Source: Bacillota bacterium
Lineage (GTDB): Bacteria; Sysuimicrobiota; Sysuimicrobiia; Sysuimicrobiales; Segetimicrobiaceae
NCBI GenBank assembly: GCA_021324295.1
Contig: JAJPJJ010000036.1
Location: 1 to 64,000, forward strand
DNA: 64,000 nucleotides
Direction of reading: 5' to 3'
The position numbers were made by a program, and so were the translations under genes. A model generated the notes under the pieces. That model worked only from the letters and a program-made list of their open reading frames with translations. It ran no database searches and was not told the origin of the DNA. Of this stretch, positions 8,390 through 15,959 are shown piece by piece (the stretch's first letter is position 1; the number at the start of each line of letters is the position of its first letter).

Positions 8390-9312
8390 AGGTACTCCTT
8401 TGCGATGCCGGCGCCGATCGTGTAGTTGGGATCGACCATGTTCCCGAGCCTCGCGAGGCCGACCTGGGTCAGCACGAGGTACGCCTCCCACTTGTCGAAC
8501 CCGTAGTCGGAGACCATCCACTTCACGAGATCGGCGTAGGCGATCCGCGCCGCGTCCTCCATAGGTCTCGCGCTCCCGATGCTCATGATGAACCGGTCGT
8601 TCTCCAGGCGGGGCCACGAGAGCGGCCACTCCTTGCGGACGTCCACGGCGATCGTCGTGTGGGTGGGGTGTTCGACAGCCACCCCGCACACCTCGCCATC
8701 GCCCTGGATCGCGTGGCAGTCCCCGAGGTAGAGAAGCGCCCCGTCGACGCGCACCGGGAGATAGATCGTCGCCCCCGGGCAGACGTCGGGGAGGTCCATG
8801 TTCCCGCCGTGATTTCCTGGCGTGAGCGCGCCGATCGAGTCGATCTGGGGCGACGTGCTGATTGTCCCGATGAACGGCCTGTACGGGAACGTGAGCCGAT
8901 CGTTCCAGCGAATGCGCGTCTCGGTGACCTCGACTTTGCGCACGATCTCCGGGAGCGGCTCGTGCAACATCGCCGTTGTCTCGGTGGCGGTGGTCCCCCC
9001 AAAGTAAGGCACCAGGCACGTGGTGCCCCGGGGTTGCGGGCCGCGCGGAACGATGGACTCGATGCGCACGACCAGCGCGTCTCCGCGGGATGCCCCCTCG
9101 ACGTAGATCGGCCCATTCTGGGGGTTCACAAACGGATACTGGACAGCCTGGCTGGGGCGTGCCGTGGCGTCCGCGATCTTTCCTTCAAAGGCGTCCTGCG
9201 TCTCCACCACGATTCGATCCCCCGGCCGGACCCTGAGCACCGGCGCCGCGTACGGCCCGACCGTATAGTGGTAGCGCCCCTGGACTTCTTCGGTGAGGTA
9301 ATGCGTCGCCAT
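8386..9312 (-). CDS. Acetamidase/formamidase family hydrolase
   Basis: This cytoplasmic amidohydrolase of the FmdA_AmdA family (308 aa) releases ammonia from short aliphatic amides such as formamide or acetamide. Diagnostic segments are the acidic turn near GDCHAIQGDGE, the glycine-rich TPGNHGGNMD and the C-terminal helix region YLVLTQVG. The ATG at 9312 has GGAG about eight bases upstream. It lies directly downstream of an ABC importer whose binding protein belongs to the amide/urea group, so import followed by hydrolysis for nitrogen supply is a consistent reading. The stop overlaps the regulator's GTG by four bases. Confidence 0.9.
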   Translation of the reverse strand: MATHYLTEEVQGRYHYTVGPYAAPVLRVRPGDRIVVETQDAFEGKIADATARPSQAVQYPFVNPQNGPIYVEGASRGDALVVRIESIVPRGPQPRGTTCLVPYFGGTTATETTAMLHEPLPEIVRKVEVTETRIRWNDRLTFPYRPFIGTISTSPQIDSIGALTPGNHGGNMDLPDVCPGATIYLPVRVDGALLYLGDCHAIQGDGEVCGVAVEHPTHTTIAVDVRKEWPLSWPRLENDRFIMSIGSARPMEDAARIAYADLVKWMVSDYGFDKWEAYLVLTQVGLARLGNMVDPNYTIGAGIAKEYL

Positions 9313-9359
9313 CGGTGAGCTCCTTTCCCCCTCCGCTCCGACCGCGGGCGGGGCTCCCT

Positions 9360-10070
9360 CTAGACCGCGAGGTACTGGACGAGCATGTCCTGATTGGTGA
9401 GCTGGTCGCGACCGAGCCGCGCCACGATGCGCCCCTTGTCCATCGCGTACCCTCGGTGAGCGAGCCGCGCGATCAGCCTCGTGTTCTGCTCGACGAGGAG
9501 GATCGTCAGGCCCTCCTCCGCGTTGATCTTCTCGAGGACCTCGCCGATCTCGAGAACGATCGTCGGCTGGATGCCGACCGAGGGCTCGTCGACGAGCAGC
9601 AGCCGGGGGGCCCCCACGAGCGCCCGCCCGATGGCGAGCATCTGCTGCTGCCCGCCGCTGAAGGTGCCCGCGAGCTGGCGCCGTCGCTCCCGGAGGACCG
9701 GGAAGTAGGCGTACACGATGTCGTAACGGGTGCCGCGCTTGTCGCGGTTGATGGTCTCCCCCATCATGAGGTTCTCTTCGACCGTGAGCTCGGGGAAGAT
9801 CTCCCGTCCCTGTGGCACGTAGCCGATGCCCATCGCCGCACGCTGCTCCGGGCTGAGGTGGGTGATCGGCTGTCCCATGAACGCGACCTCTCCCGACGTG
9901 GCGGGGAGGACGCCCATGATCGCCTTCATCAGCGTCGACTTGCCGACGCCGTTTCTTCCGATCATCGCGACGATCTCGCCAGCGCCGATTTCCAGCGTCA
10001 CGCCTTGGAGGATACTGCCACTCCCGTAGCCCGCGGAGAGGTTGCTGACATCGAGCACCCCTCGCCCCAT
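9360..10070 (-). CDS. Amide/branched-chain-type ABC ATPase (LivF/UrtE-like)
   Basis: This is an ATPase of the amide-uptake ABC transporter, 236 aa and standard LivF length. Walker A reads GRNGVGKST near residue 38, the signature is FSGGQQQMLAIGRAL, and Walker B is LLLVDEPS. It is the fifth gene of a minus-strand operon that starts at 14.4 kb. It is separated from the LivG-type ATPase by three bases and from acetamidase by 47. LivF-type and UrtE-type ATPases are not reliably separated by eye, so the assignment to amide transport rests on the neighbours. Confidence 0.9.
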   Translation of the reverse strand: MGRGVLDVSNLSAGYGSGSILQGVTLEIGAGEIVAMIGRNGVGKSTLMKAIMGVLPATSGEVAFMGQPITHLSPEQRAAMGIGYVPQGREIFPELTVEENLMMGETINRDKRGTRYDIVYAYFPVLRERRRQLAGTFSGGQQQMLAIGRALVGAPRLLLVDEPSVGIQPTIVLEIGEVLEKINAEEGLTILLVEQNTRLIARLAHRGYAMDKGRIVARLGRDQLTNQDMLVQYLAV

Positions 10071-10073
10071 CGC

Positions 10074-10826
10074 CTACTGCTCCCCCAGGTAGATTCGCCT
10101 GACGTCCTTGTTGGCCTCGATCGCCGCGAGCGGTCCCTCCGCGATCACGCGGCCGTAATGGAGGACCGTGACGGCGCGCGCGATCTGCCGGACGAACGTC
10201 ATGTCGTGCTCTACGACGAGGATCGTCGTGCCCTGTCCGTTCAGGCGGCGCACGAAGTCCGCCGTCAGCGCGGTTTCGTCCGGGGTCATGCCGGCCGTCG
10301 GCTCGTCCAGCAGGAGGAGGTCCGGGTCGGTCGCGAGCGCCAGGCAGATCTCGAGCCATTGCTGATGGCTGTGGGGCAGCTCGCGCGCGGGGCGGTCGCC
10401 GTCGCGGTCAAGTCCGAATGTCGCGAGCGCCCACGCCAGCCGACCGGCGGTGTCGCCGTCGCGGCGCTCGGGGCCACGCAGCGCGAGCGCGACGAGGAGG
10501 TTTTGAGAGATCGACAGATCGCGGTAGACGCGCGTCGTCTGGAACTTGAGGCATATACCCCGCAGCACGCGGCGAAACGGGGGCAGTCGCGTGATGTCCT
10601 CGCCCTTGAAAAAGATCCGGCCTGCATCGGCCCGGTGGATCCCCGCGATGAGGCTGAACAGCGTCGATTTGCCGGCGCCGTTGGGCCCGATGAGGCAGCG
10701 CAGCTCGCCTCGGGCTACGCCGAGGTCGAGGCGGTCGATGGCGCGGATTCCGCCAAACGACTTCGTCAAGGCGACGGTTCGCAGCAGCCGCTCGCTCTGT
10801 TGCGGCCGCCCGTCTCGCTCGGTCAT
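10074..10826 (-). CDS. Amide/branched-chain-type ABC ATPase (LivG/UrtD-like)
   Basis: This is the partner ATPase of the amide importer, 250 aa. Walker A reads GPNGAGKST near residue 43. The signature region has the LivG-like form ELPHSHQQWLEICLAL, and Walker B is LLLLDEPTAGM. The ATG overlaps the LivM-type permease stop by four bases (ATGA). It works with the 9.4 kb ATPase on the cytoplasmic face of the two permeases. Confidence 0.9.
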   Translation of the reverse strand: MTERDGRPQQSERLLRTVALTKSFGGIRAIDRLDLGVARGELRCLIGPNGAGKSTLFSLIAGIHRADAGRIFFKGEDITRLPPFRRVLRGICLKFQTTRVYRDLSISQNLLVALALRGPERRDGDTAGRLAWALATFGLDRDGDRPARELPHSHQQWLEICLALATDPDLLLLDEPTAGMTPDETALTADFVRRLNGQGTTILVVEHDMTFVRQIARAVTVLHYGRVIAEGPLAAIEANKDVRRIYLGEQ

Positions 10827-11914
10827 GCGACCTCGCCCTTCCCCTTGGGCTCAACGGCCTCCCGGGCGCCGGGGCGTGTGCGGGAGGGACGGCGCCACGC
10901 CCGCGCCACGGACACGATGATCCCGCCCGGGAAGAACAGCATGGTCGCGAGCAGCAGCGCGCCCATCACGAGAAAGGCATACTGGCTTCCCGAGACCGCG
11001 AGGGAGTCCGCCAGCGCGCGCAGCGCCACCGTCGAGAGGACGACCGCAAGCAGGCTGCGCCGCCCCCCCACGGCCGTCCAGATGACGGGAAGGGTCGCGG
11101 CGAGCAGATCCATGGTGGACGGGTTCATGTAGTTTCCCCACGACGCGTACAGCACTCCGCTCAGGCCGGCCAGGGCCGCCGCGAGCGCGAACACCTGAAC
11201 CTGGATGAAGTCCACGTTGTGGCCGAGCATCCTCGTTCGCTCCGGGTCGTCGCGGACGGCCACGAGGACATGGCCGTACCGGGAGTTGACGAACACGCGC
11301 AGGCCGAGGTAGAGGAGCAACGTGACGACCACGACGAGGTAGTAGAGGGCGGTGGAGGTGCCCCCGAACTCGATCGCCCCGGCCCGCAGGGACGGGATGT
11401 TGGTCATGCCGTTGTACCCACCGAGGAGCACCTGCCCGACCCGCCACTGGTATCCTGCCGTCTGCCCCATGAAGGTCGCCAGGATCAGCGTCAGGACCAG
11501 GCAGAGGAGGGGGATGATCCAACCGCTGACCTGGCCATAGAAGAGGAAGTAGCCGAAGATGGACGCGGCCAGCGCTGCCGCGGCGATCGCCGCAACCAGC
11601 GCCACGATCGTGCCCGCGGGCGTCCCTGTGAGGTTCCCCGCCACGAGGCCGTAGATGTATCCCGCGATCCCGAAGAAGGCGCTCTGCCCGAAGCTGAGGA
11701 TGCCCCCGTAGCCCCAGAGGAGCCCGAGCCCCAGCGCCATCGGGACGTACAGCAGAAAGCTCACAAGGCTCGACAGGCCGAACGACGAGCCAGACGCGGG
11801 ATAGAGGAGCAGGCCGATCGTGGCGGCGATGAACACCCCCCAGAAACCGGGGGACCGTCCGAGGTCCTGCGGGCCGTTGAGGGCGTCTCGTAGGGCGCGC
11901 CACCGCCTCTTCAT
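10823..11914 (-). CDS. Amide/branched-chain-type ABC permease (LivM/UrtC-like)
   Basis: This inner-membrane permease of 363 aa has about ten hydrophobic segments. It carries the LivM landmarks GGILSFGQSAFFGI near residue 67 and VRDDPERTRMLGHN in the cytoplasmic loop. The C-terminal tail of about 35 residues is Arg/Lys-rich and longer than in most LivM proteins. The ATG at 11914 overlaps the LivH stop by four bases (ATGA). Together with the next upstream permease it forms the heterodimeric channel of the amide importer. Confidence 0.9.
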   Translation of the reverse strand: MKRRWRALRDALNGPQDLGRSPGFWGVFIAATIGLLLYPASGSSFGLSSLVSFLLYVPMALGLGLLWGYGGILSFGQSAFFGIAGYIYGLVAGNLTGTPAGTIVALVAAIAAAALAASIFGYFLFYGQVSGWIIPLLCLVLTLILATFMGQTAGYQWRVGQVLLGGYNGMTNIPSLRAGAIEFGGTSTALYYLVVVVTLLLYLGLRVFVNSRYGHVLVAVRDDPERTRMLGHNVDFIQVQVFALAAALAGLSGVLYASWGNYMNPSTMDLLAATLPVIWTAVGGRRSLLAVVLSTVALRALADSLAVSGSQYAFLVMGALLLATMLFFPGGIIVSVARAWRRPSRTRPGAREAVEPKGKGEVA

Positions 11915-12813
11915 GGCGCCGCCGCCGCCCCCATCCTCCGGCGCTGCAGGTCCCGCACGTAGCCGGAGAAGCCCTGGGGCAGAAACCGGATCACGACGAG
12001 CGCCGCGACGAGTAGCCCGATGCGGCCGATGAATGTCCCCGAGATGCTGGCGAGCGGCGCGGAGATCACGGAGAGAACCGCGGCACTCGTGAGCGCTCCC
12101 ACGATGGGGTTGGCGCCGCCCCCGACGACGACCGTGATGAACGCCACGTCCACGAACCCCGTGCCCATCAGAGGGACGATGGTCGTGGTGGGAGCGTAGA
12201 GAGCCCCCGTCAGCCCTGCCAGGGCCGACCCCGCGGCGAACGTCAGGAGATAGATCCGCCGGATGCGAATCCCCAGGCAGGCCGCCATCTCGGCGTTCTG
12301 CATCGCGGCCCGCGTCTGCACCCCGATCCGCGTGTGGTAGAGAAGCCACCACAGCACCGCCACGGCCCCGACGGCGACCCCGAACAGCATCAGACGATAC
12401 CCGTCGAAGGACGAGGCGCCCACCGTGAGGGTCCACTGCGGGAAGGGAACCGCCGCCATCGACGGCCCGAACACGATGAGGATGCCCTGGCTGAGGATGA
12501 GGCTGACGCCCCACGTTGCGACCAGGGCGCCGAGCTTGTCCTGGTAGAAGCGGCGGATCAGCGTGCGCTCCAGCACGAGGCCGAAGAGACCCACGCCGAC
12601 CATGCTGACGACGGCGCACGCCGGGAGCGGGAGGTGCCCCCAGTTGTACGAGAGGGCCGTGAGATACGCCCCCAGCATGATGAACTCGCCGTGGGCGAGG
12701 TTGATGACGTCGATCACGCCGAGGATGATCATCAGCCCCAGGGCCGCGAGCAGCAGAAAGGCCATATTGTCGGCAAACTGATAGAGCAAGTTGGCGAGCA
12801 CGTCGAGGCCCAT
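11911..12813 (-). CDS. Amide/branched-chain-type ABC permease (LivH/UrtB-like)
   Basis: This 300-residue inner-membrane permease contains the LivH hallmark INLAHGEFIMLGAY near residues 36-50 and a glycine-rich VVVGGGANPIVGAL in the second half. It is the first transport-channel gene after the substrate-binding protein. A strong stem-loop at 12836-12880 separates the two, which may set a higher expression of the binding protein than of the channel. Confidence 0.9.
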   Translation of the reverse strand: MGLDVLANLLYQFADNMAFLLLAALGLMIILGVIDVINLAHGEFIMLGAYLTALSYNWGHLPLPACAVVSMVGVGLFGLVLERTLIRRFYQDKLGALVATWGVSLILSQGILIVFGPSMAAVPFPQWTLTVGASSFDGYRLMLFGVAVGAVAVLWWLLYHTRIGVQTRAAMQNAEMAACLGIRIRRIYLLTFAAGSALAGLTGALYAPTTTIVPLMGTGFVDVAFITVVVGGGANPIVGALTSAAVLSVISAPLASISGTFIGRIGLLVAALVVIRFLPQGFSGYVRDLQRRRMGAAAAP

Positions 12814-12835
12814 CTGGTCACGTCTCCGCGTCCGC

Positions 12836-12880
12836 TCCCTGCGCCACGCGCGGCGTCGGCGCGCCGCGGTGGCGCAGGGA
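12836..12880. other. Strong intergenic stem-loop in the amide operon
   Basis: Twelve bases at 12836-12847 (TCCCTGCGCCAC) are perfectly complementary to 12869-12880. Inside them, 12849-12855 pairs with 12862-12868, leaving a six-base loop and a one-base bulge, for about 19 base pairs in total. It sits in the 85-base gap between the binding-protein stop and the permease start. No T-run follows on the minus strand, so a classical terminator is not supported. RNA stabilisation or partial attenuation within the operon is the likely role. Confidence 0.7.
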
Positions 12881-12898
12881 GACCTCGATACCCCGCTC

Positions 12899-14446
12899 CT
12901 ACCTCTTGGTCCCTTTCTTGAAGAACGGGTCCTCGTCCGGGGTGTACTGTTTGAACTCCGGATGCTTCACCAGGTTGACGCCCAGACGCCGCGTCCACCA
13001 CGGCTCGATGTGGGGCCATTCCGTGAGGAACGTGATGTTGTGCTTCTCGTCGCAGTGGGCCAACCGGATGTAGTTGCTCAGGTGGTGCGTCGCGGGGTCC
13101 ATGAACACCCACCCTGCCGGAGCCTCGACGCCGATGCCGGATTCGAGGGCCTCGATCACCGCGTCCTTGTCGGTCGTGCCGGCGAGGCGGACGGCTTTCG
13201 CATAGAGGTGCGTCGCCACATACGCGCTGTGCCCCTCCATCGCGAGATAGGGCTCGTTGGGGAACATCTTCCGCCAGCGGCTGACGAACTTCCGGTTCCG
13301 CGCGGTGGGGATCTCCTCCATGTAGCTCGCCGTCACGTGGAATCGCGCGAGAGCCGGCGGCTTGAACCGGAGATGCTCGAAGCCCTGGGCGATGTTGATG
13401 CTCGACCCCATCGGAATCTTGATCCCGGCCGCGTTTGCCTGCGGGTAGTAGTTGGCGTGGTTCTGCCCGGTGATGTACATGACCAGCCAGTCCGGCTTGG
13501 CCTGCTGGATCCGCGCGATCGAGGAACTGAACTGGGTGACGCTCAGAGGGATGAATTCCTGCCCGATCACTTGGCCGTGGAGGATCGGTGCCATGGCCCG
13601 CGTCCACGCCGCACTGAGCTGGCCGAAGTTGTAGTCCGCCGCGAGGATGTACATCCGTGGCCCGTAGGTGGCGATCATGTACTCCATCACGGGGAGGATC
13701 TGCTGCTCCGGCAAGGCCCCCGTGCAGAACGTGTACTTGTCGGCGACACCCCCTTCGTACTGGTTATTGTACCAGTAGAGCATCTTGTTCTGATCCATGA
13801 TCGGGCGGAGGGCCTCGCGCTCCGCGCTCGCAAACCCCCCCATGATCACGTCGACCTTGTCCTGGAGGATCAACCTGCGAGCGAGCGACTGGAACTGCCG
13901 GAGGTCAGACTGGGGATCGGGGGCGATCAACTCGATCTTCCGGCCCAGAACCCCGGTATCCCCCGACTTGACGAGGTAGTCGTCCGCCTCGTCCCACACC
14001 ACTTTGTCTTCCGACGGGGCGCCGCCGCGGCTGACGGTGCTGGCGCCTCGGTTGAGGACGGGGTGCATCGTCGGCGGTTTGGTGGCCACCTTCGCAACCA
14101 CCCCGGGGCCGCCCGGGCCGTCGGGCCCTCCTCGCAGCGTCCACCCGTCGTTGATCTCCTTGATGGCAAGCTGGGTCCCGTGCCACTTGTTGAGGCCGTA
14201 GATCGCGAAGTTGCCGGACCGGTCCTCCAGCAGGCCAAACTTGATCGCGGCGGCCTGCGCCCCGCGCACGACGTTCGGGACTCCGAGCACCTTCCCCCCG
14301 AGCCCCAGCGCGACCCCTGTGGCGGCCGTCGCGGTGATGAGCTCACGCCTCGTGACCCGGGGTGAACCGCGGTAGTCGTTCTCGGCAGTCCCGGTCACCG
14401 CACCGGGCGGATCGGGCGTGCGAGGCGTCTCCTGGCTCGCATCCAT
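12899..14446 (-). CDS. Amide-type ABC transporter substrate-binding protein with Tat-like leader and insertion
   Basis: This 515-residue periplasmic-binding protein of the type I (Peripla_BP_5/6, UrtA/FmdD-like) fold starts the amide-uptake operon. A twin-arginine-like signal (TRRELITATAATG, Arg33-Arg34) is followed by a hydrophobic stretch, implying export as a folded protein. The mature domain shows GLLEDRSGNFAIYG, APDPQSD and a Tyr/Asn-rich region near WYNNQYEG, as in amide- or urea-binding members. Between residues about 101 and 163 there is a Gly/Pro-rich segment that interrupts the usual direct join to GVLGRKIEL. ATG 14446 was chosen because GGGAGGTGA lies six bases upstream; the longer open frame upstream lacks family similarity. 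Confidence 0.88.
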   Translation of the reverse strand: MDASQETPRTPDPPGAVTGTAENDYRGSPRVTRRELITATAATGVALGLGGKVLGVPNVVRGAQAAAIKFGLLEDRSGNFAIYGLNKWHGTQLAIKEINDGWTLRGGPDGPGGPGVVAKVATKPPTMHPVLNRGASTVSRGGAPSEDKVVWDEADDYLVKSGDTGVLGRKIELIAPDPQSDLRQFQSLARRLILQDKVDVIMGGFASAEREALRPIMDQNKMLYWYNNQYEGGVADKYTFCTGALPEQQILPVMEYMIATYGPRMYILAADYNFGQLSAAWTRAMAPILHGQVIGQEFIPLSVTQFSSSIARIQQAKPDWLVMYITGQNHANYYPQANAAGIKIPMGSSINIAQGFEHLRFKPPALARFHVTASYMEEIPTARNRKFVSRWRKMFPNEPYLAMEGHSAYVATHLYAKAVRLAGTTDKDAVIEALESGIGVEAPAGWVFMDPATHHLSNYIRLAHCDEKHNITFLTEWPHIEPWWTRRLGVNLVKHPEFKQYTPDEDPFFKKGTKR

Positions 14447-14844
14447 CCTATTCACCTCCCTCGAATTGTTCTCGGTGTATCCTGCCGCTGGGCGGGTGTC
14501 GCAGGTCCGCATGTGCAGCCGCGCGGGTCCGGAGGGCGACGCGGCACCCGCGGCGTCGCGGCCGCGATCTCGCGGGCCACGGGTGCGCGAGCGCCGGGCG
14601 GCGTTAGGCACATTTGTGCAGGTCGAGCGCGTTTGTGCACACCGTTCGCCCAGCCCGTGGAGATTCCTGCCCGAGGCGCTGCGCCGGGATCCCTGGCGGG
14701 GCCGCGCTCTGCGGCGGGAAGGCGCCGGCCCTGCGCGCGTGCCGAATCCCGGGATCCCTCGCCTCGTCCCGCCCGCGGGGCCCCGGGTCGCGGGGGTGGG
14801 GCCCGGGTACCGCGGACCGGCAGCGGTCTGGCGGCGGAGGCGCG
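14447..14844. other. Intergenic region upstream of the amide operon
   Basis: This 398-base gap lies between the amide binding-protein start and the MBL-fold gene stop, both on the minus strand. No reading frame here resembles a protein. It should contain the promoter for the amide operon, but no confident -35/-10 pair was found. The most conspicuous content is the repeated TTTGTGCA motif listed separately. The part nearest the MBL gene is extremely GC-rich. Confidence 0.6.
14608..14639. promoter_or_regulatory. Candidate operator: repeated TTTGTGCA with a palindromic first copy
   Basis: TTTGTGCA occurs at 14613-14620 and again at 14632-14639, 19 bases apart. The first copy lies in a near-perfect palindrome GCACA-TT-TGTGC (14608-14619). 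It stands out as AT-richer than its surroundings and lies about 160-190 bases upstream of the amide operon start. The SorC-type regulator encoded in that operon is a plausible binder. This is inferred from position only. Confidence 0.35.
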
Positions 14845-15624
14845 CTACGCCAACCGGTAGACGCCCGGCGCAACCTCCGGGAACTTCGTCCACACCTCGC
14901 CGTCGTGGCCGGGGCTGAGCCGCTGCTCGTCGCCGTCGCACAGCTCTTTGATGCGCGCCATCGCCCGCAGGCACTCGGCGATGCTGTTCAGGTGGATCGC
15001 CGGCGGCGCCCACTCGCGCAGGTTGCGGTACGTCGTCAGCGCGTCGTTGGCGATGACGAAGGGACCGCGCGATGAGTCCACGACGACGACCTGCATCCCG
15101 GGCGAATGCCCGCCGACCGGCTCGAGCCGGACGCCCGCGGCCGGCACCGCGGGCCCGTCGAGGATCCGCAGGCGCCCGTCCGAGCGGATCGTCTCGAGGT
15201 CGCGGTCGAAGCAGTCGCTGAGGAACCTCCGGATCCAGGGGTCTGTGGCGCCGTCGCCGCTCGTCCAGAACTCGAGCTCGCCGCGCTGCACCCAGAACAC
15301 GGCGTTCGGGAGGAAGCCCTCGAGGTCGAAGTGGTCCCAGTGGAGGTGGGTGAGCAGCACCGTGGTCACCTCGCGCGGATCCACGCCGGCGGCGTCCAGC
15401 AGCGCCTCGCGCGTCCGCAGCCGCTCGACCGCCACGCCCTTGGCCCTCCCCAGCCGGTGCGTGAAGCCGGTGTCGACGAGGATCGGGCCTGCCGGCCCGC
15501 GCAGCAGCCACAGGAAGTAGGCCGAGGTCATCGTGTCCCCGGCGGGATGCAGGTAGAGGCGGGTCGACCAGTCGACCGTGCGCCCGCCCGGGCTGAGCGC
15601 GTAGACCTCGTATGCCGCCGGCAT
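14845..15624 (-). CDS. MBL-fold metallo-hydrolase (lactonase-like)
   Basis: This cytoplasmic metallo-beta-lactamase-fold hydrolase has 259 aa. The dinuclear metal motif HLHWDH is complete (His93, His95, Asp97, His98). A further His is in GGHSPGMQ near residue 184, and a distal SPGHDGEVW closes the site. The layout resembles N-acyl-homoserine lactonases and related lactonases, but those names cover many other activities and the substrate is unknown. A start nine codons upstream (15651) is possible. ATG 15624 was preferred because GAGGAGGCG lies just 5' of it. It is transcribed away from the NitT/TauT-type operon. Confidence 0.85.
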   Translation of the reverse strand: MPAAYEVYALSPGGRTVDWSTRLYLHPAGDTMTSAYFLWLLRGPAGPILVDTGFTHRLGRAKGVAVERLRTREALLDAAGVDPREVTTVLLTHLHWDHFDLEGFLPNAVFWVQRGELEFWTSGDGATDPWIRRFLSDCFDRDLETIRSDGRLRILDGPAVPAAGVRLEPVGGHSPGMQVVVVDSSRGPFVIANDALTTYRNLREWAPPAIHLNSIAECLRAMARIKELCDGDEQRLSPGHDGEVWTKFPEVAPGVYRLA

Positions 15625-15770
15625 CCTCGCCTCCTCGCTCCCGCAGCGCATGAGACGCTCCCTCGCGGACGCGGCAGGGTGTGGGCCTGTGCTCCGCGCC
15701 CGCGGTCTCGCCCCCGCCGGGGACGCCCTGTACCATCCGTTGGTTGCGCCCGGCAGCCTCCTTCTCCTGT

Positions 15771-15932
15771 CTCCCCTCCCGCGGGCGCGCGCGGCGGGAG
15801 GGGAGCGGGGGGCGCGGGCGGAGCCCGCGCGGGGCGGGCCGGCGCCGTGAGGGCGCGCATCGCAGGAGTGTGGCGGGCAGGTACGGAAACCCCTCTGGGT
15901 CCCCGCGCGCTGCGGGCAGAGCCCTGCGGGGA
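15771..15932 (+). promoter_or_regulatory. Structured leader upstream of the NitT/TauT-type operon
   Basis: Three hairpins lie in the 335-base gap between the divergent MBL gene and the binding-protein gene. The first pairs CTCCCCTCCCGC (15771-15782) with 15794-15805, a perfect 12-bp stem. The second pairs GCGCGGGC (15812-15819) with 15823-15830 around a GGA loop. The third pairs TCCCCGC (15900-15906) with 15926-15932 and has a nested GGGC-AGA-GCCC. No known riboswitch core (for example the TPP CTGAGA box) was recognised. The last hairpin ends 27 bases before the start codon. No other content was seen in the gap. Confidence 0.5.
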
Positions 15933-15959
15933 ACCGACGTCGTCACGGGGGGCGCCGCC

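Noticed and set aside
14771-14820. GGGCCC/CCCGGG-rich stretch as terminator of the MBL-fold gene.
   Set aside because: The repeats are short overlapping palindromes without a consistent long stem or a T-run.
15841-15959. Known riboswitch (TPP, cobalamin or other) in the leader before the NitT/TauT-type operon.
   Set aside because: Hairpins are present but none of the conserved core sequences of these classes could be found by eye.
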